Shown: positions 22,877 through 31,334 of the stretch, one piece after another
How the letters are laid out: every line of letters starts with the position of its first letter
How positions within the stretch are numbered: the first letter of the stretch is position 1
Assembly (NCBI GenBank): GCA_913042885.1
Contig: CAJWLW010000020.1
Coordinates: forward strand, 1 to 32,160
Origin: an uncultured Lentisphaeria bacterium
GTDB taxonomy: Bacteria > Verrucomicrobiota > Lentisphaeria > JABSQK01 > CAJWLW01
Reading direction: 5' to 3'
DNA length: 32,160 nt
Notes under the pieces: generated by a model
Database searches by the model: none
What the model was told of the DNA's origin: nothing
Seen by the model: the letters and a program-made list of their open reading frames with translations, nothing else
Made by a program: the position numbers and the translations under genes

Positions 22877-25348
22877 TTATTCAGTCCGATAGCGATGTTC
22901 GCACTCACCGCGACGGGCGACAATGACCTCGTGCTGTGAGCAGTCGATGGTCCACGTCGAAGCCGTGCCCGCCGGTACCACTTCGAGCACCGTGACCAAC
23001 CGATAGTCGGTGCCCGGCACACTGGTCATGGCCAGATGGTTGACCGGGCGTTCATTACCGTCGATGAAATCAGGACCGTGTTCCGCCGCACTCACATCCC
23101 AGGCCGGCGTGACAATGAGATCGGCCTGGCCGCCGCCTATCACGAATCGCCCGTCGTCCGACTTGATGGGCAAACGTGTATGAAGATGAAATGTTGCGCC
23201 GCGCGCATGTTCGAAGCTGACAGCATCATCAACAAAGAACAGTGACGGCTCGGGCGAGTAGATCCGCCTGATATGTTTCCTGAATGGCAGACCGATCCAA
23301 ACAGACGTCGTGTCGATGCTCGCGTCAAAAATGGTTTCGTCGCCGTGGCCGGTCGGCAGGATCGGCTGATGCGGGTGCATATGCTGTGCTTCATGGCGAT
23401 CCCCTGTCTTTGCCGGGCTCAGGACATTGTGCATATGAGCCTCCACGAGTACCCGCTCGCCAGGATGGGAGCCACCCAGTTTGCCACGATCGATGCACAC
23501 AGCTTCGTGAAAAATCTCGAGGATGAAGCTGCCCTTGTCCTGATGCAGATGGCCCCCTCCGGCGGCGGCGCCAAAAAGCTGGCAGCGGACGGGCCCGTGC
23601 GCCGTGGGCCGACAACTGGCGACGATACCGGTGCTCGGCAGCAGGCAGAAGTGCGGCAGATCGACAGCACCGTCCGCGGTTGGCGGGTCGGTCAGGATCA
23701 AGGTATGCAGTCCATCAACGGTGGCGTTGCCACTGGCATACGGGATGGCCTGCTCATGCAGCATGGCCTGACGCAGACGTTCCCAGCGCGGATCATCGCA
23801 CGCGACGGACATCAGGGCGGCAAGATCCAGCCCGTACGTGCCGGCGCTGTCACCATACGGCAAGATCTCGCCCGCGGATTCGACAGTCGACAGAAACATA
23901 AAGCAGAAATCGGTGCAGCCGATCATCGCGCGCGGCGTCATCTCCGCCAGCGATTTACCCCGATAACGGGCCAGCATCACCAGCGCGTAGAGTGCCCGGA
24001 CGATCGTCGCCGAGGTATAGCCTGGGCCCTCGTGCCCGCCATGGTCATCCGTTGCATTGAACACCAGGTCGATCGATTCCAGCAGTTCGCCCTCCGCCTG
24101 GTCGAGCCACGAATCGGCCCGCGGAAAGGTCGACCGCAGCGCCAGCAGCGCCGCAATCCTGCCTTGGGCAAAGCACGCCGCCTGATTGCAATGATAGATG
24201 TATTCGCATTCGAGAAAATCACGATTGATCAGCGTCAGGCCCTTCTTTGATATCGCGTCCATGACGATCTTGCGGCCGGCATCGGTCAGCGCAGCACCGG
24301 CCCAGTCCAGACCAAGGGCGAGGGCATAGCAATTGTCGAAGGCACTGAAGGCGCGGTGTGAAAAAGTGCTGCCGGGGAAATGCTCCTGGAAACACTCGTC
24401 CCAGTATTCGGCATGGGCGATCGAGAGCATGGCGCGGGCCGCCAGGCGCAGCAATTGCGGGTCGTTCTCAAGCAGGCCGACAAAGCCACAGGTGACGACT
24501 ATATTCGCCGGATCACTTTCCCCACGCTCGATCTCATGGGCCCGATGATGGCGGTTGGTCGTCGCGCCGGACGTCATGATGAACTGCTCGGGCTCGGAAC
24601 CGATGTAACTGTGCGCCTGTGTGCAGATGCGTTCTATCATCCATCGGAAGCCGGGATGTCGGGCTTTTGTCCGAATTGATTCGAGCTCGGGTTCGTCGAA
24701 CAGCAACCCGATCGATGGGCGTGCATCGATTGGCCGGTCGGCAGGCAGCAGGAATTCGGGCCAATCCGCGGTGTATGCCGGCGGTCGGCTTTGACGGATT
24801 CGCTCGATTTGCAGATTGACGAGGTTGATGTACTGGACAGTGGCGCTGCCGATTCCCCCATCAATGGCATCGCAGGTGAACCGGATACGCTGCAGGGTCT
24901 GGCCGGTGATCGGCCCGGTGAACTCCCATTTCTTGTCCTGGCCACGGACCCGTTCGAGGACGGTCTGTTCGCTGCCGTCAATCGTTGCTGCAAGGGTGAC
25001 GACAACAGAGCCCGGCAAAGCACAACGGATACGCATGGCGTCATAGCCGGTCAACGATATGTCGACGTCGCGCCACATCGTGAAAATCGGCGTGCCCGGC
25101 ATTGAATCGTGCCAGGAAAAATCGACCCAGCACCAGTTCTGCGAGGCCGCCGCTCCGGTGCCGTCGACCGGTTCGAAGGTATACGTATCCAGCTCCGACA
25201 GGGTCGGGTCCCAGAAAGCTTCGATCACCGATTCGGCGTCGTTGATCGGGCGTGGTCGCAAGCTGATACCGTTTGCTTGATGTTTGGGATTGCGTAGTGC
25301 TGCAGGCGTGAGTACACCGGAACATACATGTTGAGAAAACAATTGCAT
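22877..25348 (-). CDS. Heparinase II/III-family polysaccharide lyase-like protein
   Basis: A 823-residue protein. It opens with a beta-sandwich region (about 40-185), then a helical toroid (about 200-560) and a C-terminal beta-sandwich, the layout of heparinase II/III and related PL lyases. Motifs: YHCNQAACFAQGRIAAL; DDHGGHEGPGYTSATIV with H436, H439 and Y444, the candidate catalytic Tyr; and GGGHLHQDKGSFILEI with H600, H602 and D604, matching the 'H-H-D--SF' start of the heparinase C-domain. It would cleave uronic-acid polysaccharide by beta-elimination; whether the substrate is a glycosaminoglycan, alginate-like or other uronan is not determined. No classical signal peptide is evident at the chosen ATG (VCSG near residue 8 is not preceded by a hydrophobic stretch), so cell location is uncertain. 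It is divergent from the pseudopilin gene. Confidence 0.75.
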   Translation of the reverse strand: MQLFSQHVCSGVLTPAALRNPKHQANGISLRPRPINDAESVIEAFWDPTLSELDTYTFEPVDGTGAAASQNWCWVDFSWHDSMPGTPIFTMWRDVDISLTGYDAMRIRCALPGSVVVTLAATIDGSEQTVLERVRGQDKKWEFTGPITGQTLQRIRFTCDAIDGGIGSATVQYINLVNLQIERIRQSRPPAYTADWPEFLLPADRPIDARPSIGLLFDEPELESIRTKARHPGFRWMIERICTQAHSYIGSEPEQFIMTSGATTNRHHRAHEIERGESDPANIVVTCGFVGLLENDPQLLRLAARAMLSIAHAEYWDECFQEHFPGSTFSHRAFSAFDNCYALALGLDWAGAALTDAGRKIVMDAISKKGLTLINRDFLECEYIYHCNQAACFAQGRIAALLALRSTFPRADSWLDQAEGELLESIDLVFNATDDHGGHEGPGYTSATIVRALYALVMLARYRGKSLAEMTPRAMIGCTDFCFMFLSTVESAGEILPYGDSAGTYGLDLAALMSVACDDPRWERLRQAMLHEQAIPYASGNATVDGLHTLILTDPPTADGAVDLPHFCLLPSTGIVASCRPTAHGPVRCQLFGAAAGGGHLHQDKGSFILEIFHEAVCIDRGKLGGSHPGERVLVEAHMHNVLSPAKTGDRHEAQHMHPHQPILPTGHGDETIFDASIDTTSVWIGLPFRKHIRRIYSPEPSLFFVDDAVSFEHARGATFHLHTRLPIKSDDGRFVIGGGQADLIVTPAWDVSAAEHGPDFIDGNERPVNHLAMTSVPGTDYRLVTVLEVVPAGTASTWTIDCSQHEVIVARRGECEHRYRTE

Positions 25349-25396
25349 AACCGTCTTTACAAGGATTTCCCGGGGTTGTTCGAGGAACTGCCGCCG

Positions 25397-25426
25397 CTTG
25401 ACTGCGGAACGTCAAGGTCATAGTGT
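25397..25426 (+). promoter_or_regulatory. Candidate promoter with overlapping inverted repeat before the pseudopilin gene
   Basis: TTGACT (25398-25403), 17 nt, TAGTGT (25421-25426): a good -35 and a weak -10. CTTGAC at 25397-25402 pairs with GTCAAG at 25411-25416 over an 8-nt gap, a possible operator. It lies in the 134-bp gap between the divergent lyase-like and pseudopilin genes. Confidence 0.35.
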
Positions 25427-25482
25427 AATTCATGGGCGTTGGCAATGACCAATGATCAGAAACTTCCAGCGTCGGAGAAGAG

Positions 25483-26343
25483 ATGACGAAGCGACCAAAT
25501 ACGCTTCTCGGGCAACGGCATGCGTTCACACCGGTCGAATCGCTTGGGGTCAGGCTCAACAGGTCAATTCGACTCGGGTTTACCCTGATAGAATTGCTTG
25601 TCGTGATCGCCGTCATCGCGATATTGGCATCGATGCTTCTGCCGGCCCTGACCCGGGCAAAGGAAGCGGGTTTGAGGGCGGTGTGCATAAGCAACCTGAA
25701 GCAATCCTACCTGTCCTTCGCCATGTACAGTGATGGCCAGGACGGTTGGGCGCCCTTTGCCGATGCCTTTGGCGGTACCGCCGGCCCGCCCGGAGCGATG
25801 TGTCGCGACTGGACCTCGTCAATGCTCCACCTGGGCTACATGCCGGACGGCCAGGTCATCCAATACGACTACGATCCCCCGGGATCAGCCTACGTGGCTT
25901 CCACGCGAATGTCGGGTCTCGGTGCCATCCACTGCCCGGTAATAGGGGCGTATTCCAACAGCAACAGCCCCGATGACTTCATATTCAGCAGCCGCGGTTT
26001 CGGCATGCGAACATCGGCGAACGGCGAAGGTCAATACACCGGTGAAAAGTGGAGCCTGGAAACAGTCGGCGTAGCCGGGCCAACCGAGGTAAACGTCTAT
26101 GTCGGCAAGTTCGAAAAATTGCGCCTCGACCTTCCATTCCTGGCCGATGCTATCACCTCGAACAATGACGGCGGCAGTTCCATTTTCATTGTTCAGTTCA
26201 TGGTATTCTGGCCACAGATCACCCGCCCCCACATGGACCGGGCAAACGGCGTGATGCCCGACGGTCATGTCGAGTCGTTTTCGAAGGGCCAGCTGCTTGG
26301 CCTGGTCCCAGGCGCCGAGTTCACGTCGGTGATTATGCCATAA
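25483..26343 (+). CDS. Prepilin-type cleavage/methylation domain protein (pseudopilin-like)
   Basis: A 286-residue protein with GGAGAAG just upstream of the ATG. Residues 31-50 read [20 protein letters not shown], a textbook type IV prepilin/type II secretion leader: peptidase cut after G32, Phe33 as the first mature residue, Glu at +5, then a long hydrophobic helix. The 32-residue leader is long and contains an earlier AFTPVES that looks like a decayed first motif. The C-terminal half ([29 protein letters not shown]) is the 'H--G-N--F-DGHV' end common to the many pseudopilins of Lentisphaerae, Verrucomicrobia and Planctomycetes. Likely an inner-membrane or surface fibre subunit; in those phyla such genes often precede secreted glycan-active proteins, as here, with 27 nt to the next start. 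Confidence 0.88.
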   Translation: MTKRPNTLLGQRHAFTPVESLGVRLNRSIRLGFTLIELLVVIAVIAILASMLLPALTRAKEAGLRAVCISNLKQSYLSFAMYSDGQDGWAPFADAFGGTAGPPGAMCRDWTSSMLHLGYMPDGQVIQYDYDPPGSAYVASTRMSGLGAIHCPVIGAYSNSNSPDDFIFSSRGFGMRTSANGEGQYTGEKWSLETVGVAGPTEVNVYVGKFEKLRLDLPFLADAITSNNDGGSSIFIVQFMVFWPQITRPHMDRANGVMPDGHVESFSKGQLLGLVPGAEFTSVIMP

Positions 26344-26370
26344 ATTGCACGGCATCAGGATGAGTGACCC

Positions 26371-29300
26371 ATGATTACCACAGCAACCCCGCCAACGATC
26401 ACATCTGTAGCAATATCCTTGCTGTTGATGGCGCTGTGCTGTGAGCTGCGGGCAGAGCTTGTCGTGGCCCGCAACGGGCAGTCTGATTACACAATCGTAG
26501 TCGGCACGGATTGCTCGCCCTCCGAACGGTATGGTGCGACCGAGCTGCAGATGTTCCTCAAGCAAATCTGCGGGGCGCGCCTGCCGATTACAGACGCGCC
26601 CCCAACATCCGCCGGTCGCCAGGGCAGTATTTTCGTGGGCCGCAGCGCGGCGCTGGACCGCCTGCAACTGGGACTCGACTTCGCAACGCTGGGCGACGAG
26701 GGGTTTGTCATCAAGACCGTCGGGCCCCATCTGATCCTGGCGGGCGGCAAGTCGCGGGGCAGCCTGTACGCCTGCTATGAATTTCTGTACCAATACCTGG
26801 GTTGCCGCTGGTTCACCCCCTCGGTCAATCGTATTCCGCGCCGCGAAACGATCACGATTCCCGCCATCGACTACCGAAAGATACCGGCCTTGGAGTACCG
26901 TGACATATTCTATCAGGAAGCCTGGGACGGCGACTGGTCCGCACGCAACCATGTCACCGGTATCAATTCGCGCCTGAAAACGAGGCACGGCGGCAAGCGC
27001 CGGTACCATAACCTCCACTTCGCTCATACCGCTTACTCGCTGGTGCCGCCCGACCAATACTTCGGGGCACATCCCGAGTACTTCTCCGAGGTCAACGGCA
27101 AACGTGTCGGCAAGGGGGGGCAGCTTTGCCTGTCCAATCCTGATGTATTGAAGATCGCGACCGCCGGCGTCCGCCAGTGGGCACGGGATGAACCCGAGGC
27201 CGACATCATCTCCGTCTCCGAGACCGACTCGCACGGCCACTGTCAATGCGGAAACTGTCGGATTCTGATCGATCGGGAGGGCAGCCATGCCGGGCCGCTT
27301 CTGCACTTCGTCAACCGGATAGCCGACAATATCAGGGAGGAGTTCCCGGAGCTGGCCGTCGGCATGCTGGCCTACAATCACATGTACAGCAGGATACCGC
27401 CAAAACACGTCAGGCCCCGCCCCAACGTCGTCGTCCGCCTGGTCACCAGCGGCTGCTGTCGTTTCCATTCCCTGGCCACATGTGACAGTGACTTCGCCTA
27501 CGAGGGGAGTGTCCAGTTTCGTGACGACATTACGGGCTGGAAGAACGCCGGCGACAGCCTGTACGTGTGGAACTATGTCGCCGACTATGGCGACTTTCTG
27601 GCGCCCTTACCCAACCTCCACATCCTCCAGTCCGACATCAGGTTTTTCATTGAGCACAACGTCAAGGGCATATTCGAACAGGGCATATCCGGAATGCCCG
27701 GCGGGGAGTTCGCCGAGCTGCGCTCGTACCTTCTGGCCAGGTGTCTGTGGCAGCCGGAATGCGACTGGCAGCAGGTGATGGATGAATTCCTCGAAGCCTA
27801 CTATGGGGCGGCGGCAACGTCCATCAGGGCGTATATCGACCTGTTGCACGAGCAGGTTGCGGGCAGCGACTTTCATTCACAGCGGGCACAACCCGCGGCA
27901 TACCTGACCCGCGCCGTGGTCGATCGCGCCGATCAACTGTTTGACAAAGCGGCGGCAGCCGTTGCCGACGATCCGGTGCTGCTGCTGCGAGTGAAGAAAG
28001 AACGTCTCGGCATCGCGCTCACCAGGATCTACAGACATGAAGAGCTCCTGCCTTCACCAGAGGCACACGAAGCGGCGGTGGAAGCATTTGCCCGGACGGC
28101 CGAAGCATGCGGCATCTCGCACCTGGCGGAGGGGAATCAGCGCCCGCTCGAGAAGGAGCTTCAGAAGTGGCGACAACAGGTCGTGGACCGCAGGCGGGCC
28201 GCCGAAGCCCCCAAGGCGAACGCCCGCGTTGTCGGCCGTTGGGAGATCGAGGAAGGTACCGGCACAGGGATCGGGGATTCTGCGGGTGACAACGACGGCA
28301 CGATCCACGGCGCCCGGTGGAGCACGGATACGCCGGGGTCCGACTCGTCGCATGCCCTGGCGTTTGACGGGCGCGACGACTACGTCGACCTGCGGCAAGA
28401 CAGTTCCGAGCCCCGTCTCGAGACCTGGATTCACCCCGACAAGGCTTTTACGGTGTCGTTGTGGGCCAGGCCCGAGGGCACCGAACATCAGCAGGCCGCT
28501 TTCTTCTGCGGCCGCTCCGACCGAACGCGGCCCTTCGGCATCGTTTTCAATCCCGCTGATCACCTGGTCTTGGTACAAAGTGTCGCCACCGGCAACTACG
28601 CCCTCGGCCCGTACGTCACCGACCGCTGGCATCATGTGGCAGCCGTTTACAAGGGGACGGGCCGGGGAGCGGACCTGTACGTCAACGGTGTCAAGCAGAC
28701 GACCACGTCGTACACGGAGAATTTTCGGGCTTACGAGGACCTGTGGGCCTCGTTGGTCGGCGCCGGGTCGACTTGGGACAACGTTACGAATCAGCCGGTG
28801 CGGAACCTCAATTTCAGCGGCAAGATAGATGACGTCCGTCTGTACGACGGCGTTCTGAGCGCCGCCGAGATTGCCAGGAGCTACAAGCGGCGCCAGCAAG
28901 CGGACCTTGTCCTGGCCCGCCGGGGCCAGTCCAGCTACAAAATAGCGATTGCCCCGGACTGCTCGCCCTCGGAGCGCCACGGGGCGGATGAGCTTCAACG
29001 TTTTCTGGCGCAAATCTGCGGGGTCAAGCTGCCCATTGTGCATGATTCGGGTACCGACCCGGCAATATTCGTGGGTAACAGCAAGGCGCTGGAGCGGCTG
29101 CAATTGGAAATCGACTTTGCAACGCTGGGCGACGAGGGGTTTGTCATCAAGACCGCCGGACCGCATCTGGTTCTGGCGGGCGGCAAGCCGCGGGGCAGCC
29201 TGTACGCCTGCTACGAGTTTCTGTACCGATACCTGGATTGCCGCTGGTTCACTCCGAAAGTCAGTCGCATTCCGCGCCGGGAAACGGTCACGATTCCCAC

Positions 29301-31212
29301 CATCGACTACCGCAAGATACCGGCCTTGGAGTACCGTGATATATTCTATCGGGAAGCTTGGGACGGCGACTGGTCGGCACGAAATCACGTCACCGGCATA
29401 AATTCGCGGCTGGGCCCGCAGCACGGTGGCAAGGTTCGTTTTCATAACTTGCATTTCGTTCACACGCTGCCTGCCGCCGTTGCCGCCGAGAAGTACTTCC
29501 AGGAACATCCCGAGTACTTCGCCTTCTACCTGATTGATGGCAAACGGCATGGCCGTAGAGGCGAGAACGACCAGCTCTGCCTGACCAATCCGGATGTGGC
29601 CGACATTACCCTTGAAAGCGTCCGCCAGTGGCTGCGGGATGAACCCGAGTGCAACATTGTCTCGGTCTCCGAAGGTGACCATGGCCGGCCTTGCGAGTGT
29701 GGCGAGTGCCGCGCACTGGTTGCGCGCGAAGGCAGTCAGACCGGTCCTGTTCTGCACTTTGTCAACCAGATAGCCGACAGTATCAAGGAAGAGTTCCCGG
29801 ATGTAGCGGTCGGCTCTTTAGCCTACAAGCACCATGGCACGCGCAGGCCGCCCAGGCATGTCAAGCCCCGTACCAATGTTGTTGTGCGAATGAGCACCGC
29901 CGAGCATTGTCAGTTTCACCCGCTGACCACGGCCGATTGCGCGGGCAATCGTCACCTCCGTGAAGACACAGTCGGATGGTCGAAGATAAGCCCGCGCCTG
30001 TACGTGTGGGACTACGTGGCCAATTACGGCGACATCCTGATGCCGTGGCCCAACCTCCATGCGCTTCAGCCAAAGATCAAGTTTCTCGTCGACCATGGTG
30101 CCAAGGGGATATTTGCGCAAGGCATCAGTGCGACTGATGGCTCCGAGTTTGCGGCGCTGCGCTCGTACATTCTGGCCAGGTGCCTGTGGGACCCGGAATG
30201 CGACTGGGAGAAGGAAATGGATGCATTCCTCGATGCCTGCTACGGCCGCGCCGCCGGGCCGCTACGGCAATACATCGACCTGCTTCATCAAAAGGTGCGG
30301 CGCGATGACATCCATGCAACGGCGGCGCCCTCAGAATACCTGACCCGTGAATTGGTCAACCGGGCCGACGAGCTGTTCGATGAGGCCGAGGCGGCCACCG
30401 CAGATGACCCGGTGTCGCTGTTGCGCGTGAAGCAGGCACGAATGGGAATCCAGCTGGTCAAGATCAGCAGACACGACGAGTTTTTTTCATCGTTGAAAAA
30501 GTACGAGGCCGCGGTGTCGAAACTCGAGCAGACAGCCAGGGAATCCGGTGTCTCATCCCTGGCCGACGGGAGCCGTCTGCTCGAGACCGAGCTGGGCAAG
30601 TGGCGCAGTGACGGCGAGGCTCTCGAGGCAACCGGAAAATGGCAGACTGCCGACCCCGCCTTACGGCGGCGCGTCGAGAAGATTGAAGCCACAGTGACCT
30701 TGCAACCGCTGTCGCCCTCCTGGAGATTCGCCATCGATCCCAATGATGTCGGTGTAACCGGCAAGTGGTTTGCCGATGCCTTCAGTGACAATCGATGGGC
30801 AGTCGTGCGCAGCGATCGGGACAGGGGTTGGGAACGCCAGGGGTTTCCCAGCTACGTTGGCTTCGGCTGGTATCGGGGAACCTTCGATGTGGCCGCCGAG
30901 CTCGAGCAGCGAGAGTTTCTCTACCTGCACTTCGGCGCAGTTGACGAAGACGCCTATGTCTATTTGAACGGAAAGCTGGTGCACGAACACAGCTGCGACT
31001 CGACCGGCCTGCATCCCAGCGATATCTGGACGATGCCATTCGTTCTTGATGTCAGGCCGCACTTGAAATTCGGACAGAAGAATACGGTTGCGGTGCGCGT
31101 TTACAGTCGTGGCGGAATGGGTGGGATCTACAAACCGGTTCATCTCATCGCCGCTGACCGGAAGCTGGATCTCTACGACACGACGGGACTGACCCTGTAC
31201 ACGCAACCGTAA
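26371..31212 (+). CDS. Giant secreted protein: DUF4838 unit, LamG-like domain, second DUF4838 unit, C-terminal jelly roll
   Basis: A 1613-residue protein; AGGATGAG precedes the ATG. Signal peptide 1-28 (CCELRA cut). Unit 1 (about 29-600) and unit 2 (about 844-1410) are clear duplicates. Each has an N-terminal alpha/beta domain like those before GH20/GH67 barrels (ARNGQSDYTIVV / ARRGQSSYKIAI), then a DUF4838-type barrel with LEYRDIFY-EAWDGDWSARNH and SVSE-D-H--C-CG-CR. The C-x-C-G-x-C pattern, seen in both units, suggests a metal site or disulfide. Between them (about 620-840) lies a LamG/concanavalin-like domain (AFDGRDDYVDL, WHHVAAVYKG, GKIDDVRLYDG). The C-terminus (about 1440-1600) resembles the sugar-binding jelly roll of GH2 enzymes (GWYRGTFDV, AYVYLNGKLV). 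Probably an extracellular glycan-binding or hydrolysing protein; no activity is established for DUF4838 here. Confidence 0.85.
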   Translation: MITTATPPTITSVAISLLLMALCCELRAELVVARNGQSDYTIVVGTDCSPSERYGATELQMFLKQICGARLPITDAPPTSAGRQGSIFVGRSAALDRLQLGLDFATLGDEGFVIKTVGPHLILAGGKSRGSLYACYEFLYQYLGCRWFTPSVNRIPRRETITIPAIDYRKIPALEYRDIFYQEAWDGDWSARNHVTGINSRLKTRHGGKRRYHNLHFAHTAYSLVPPDQYFGAHPEYFSEVNGKRVGKGGQLCLSNPDVLKIATAGVRQWARDEPEADIISVSETDSHGHCQCGNCRILIDREGSHAGPLLHFVNRIADNIREEFPELAVGMLAYNHMYSRIPPKHVRPRPNVVVRLVTSGCCRFHSLATCDSDFAYEGSVQFRDDITGWKNAGDSLYVWNYVADYGDFLAPLPNLHILQSDIRFFIEHNVKGIFEQGISGMPGGEFAELRSYLLARCLWQPECDWQQVMDEFLEAYYGAAATSIRAYIDLLHEQVAGSDFHSQRAQPAAYLTRAVVDRADQLFDKAAAAVADDPVLLLRVKKERLGIALTRIYRHEELLPSPEAHEAAVEAFARTAEACGISHLAEGNQRPLEKELQKWRQQVVDRRRAAEAPKANARVVGRWEIEEGTGTGIGDSAGDNDGTIHGARWSTDTPGSDSSHALAFDGRDDYVDLRQDSSEPRLETWIHPDKAFTVSLWARPEGTEHQQAAFFCGRSDRTRPFGIVFNPADHLVLVQSVATGNYALGPYVTDRWHHVAAVYKGTGRGADLYVNGVKQTTTSYTENFRAYEDLWASLVGAGSTWDNVTNQPVRNLNFSGKIDDVRLYDGVLSAAEIARSYKRRQQADLVLARRGQSSYKIAIAPDCSPSERHGADELQRFLAQICGVKLPIVHDSGTDPAIFVGNSKALERLQLEIDFATLGDEGFVIKTAGPHLVLAGGKPRGSLYACYEFLYRYLDCRWFTPKVSRIPRRETVTIPTIDYRKIPALEYRDIFYREAWDGDWSARNHVTGINSRLGPQHGGKVRFHNLHFVHTLPAAVAAEKYFQEHPEYFAFYLIDGKRHGRRGENDQLCLTNPDVADITLESVRQWLRDEPECNIVSVSEGDHGRPCECGECRALVAREGSQTGPVLHFVNQIADSIKEEFPDVAVGSLAYKHHGTRRPPRHVKPRTNVVVRMSTAEHCQFHPLTTADCAGNRHLREDTVGWSKISPRLYVWDYVANYGDILMPWPNLHALQPKIKFLVDHGAKGIFAQGISATDGSEFAALRSYILARCLWDPECDWEKEMDAFLDACYGRAAGPLRQYIDLLHQKVRRDDIHATAAPSEYLTRELVNRADELFDEAEAATADDPVSLLRVKQARMGIQLVKISRHDEFFSSLKKYEAAVSKLEQTARESGVSSLADGSRLLETELGKWRSDGEALEATGKWQTADPALRRRVEKIEATVTLQPLSPSWRFAIDPNDVGVTGKWFADAFSDNRWAVVRSDRDRGWERQGFPSYVGFGWYRGTFDVAAELEQREFLYLHFGAVDEDAYVYLNGKLVHEHSCDSTGLHPSDIWTMPFVLDVRPHLKFGQKNTVAVRVYSRGGMGGIYKPVHLIAADRKLDLYDTTGLTLYTQP
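26455..28180 (+). repeat. Internal gene duplication, unit 1 (about 1.7 kb)
   Basis: This unit of the giant gene matches 28900-30610 at DNA as well as protein level. Stretches of tens of identical bases occur, for example around 26686-26724 versus 29119-29157 (encoding ATLGDEGFVIKT). The boundaries are approximate, set from the protein alignment by eye. Confidence 0.85.
28900..30610 (+). repeat. Internal gene duplication, unit 2 (about 1.7 kb)
   Basis: Second DUF4838 unit, parallel to 26455-28180 and offset by about 2.44 kb. Similarity is strongest over the N-terminal domain and the first part of the barrel, and weaker in the helical tail. Confidence 0.85.
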
Positions 31213-31281
31213 TGTTATCGTGTCACAAGTATCGTGCGCGTTCACAAGAGCACCAGCAGCCCCGGTGTCGTGGAACAGAAC

Positions 31282-31309
31282 GGCCCGATCCGCCAAGGCA
31301 GATCGGGCC
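31282..31309. terminator. Bidirectional terminator hairpin between convergent genes
   Basis: A perfect 9-bp stem, GGCCCGATC / GATCGGGCC, with a 10-nt loop, 70 bp after the giant gene's stop and 25 bp after the stop of the converging minus-strand gene. Read on the minus strand it is followed by a modestly T-rich stretch (CGTTCTGTTCC). There is no T-run on the plus side, so it suits the minus-strand gene better. Confidence 0.65.
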
Positions 31310-31334
31310 ATCGGATTACCTCATTGGCGAACGA

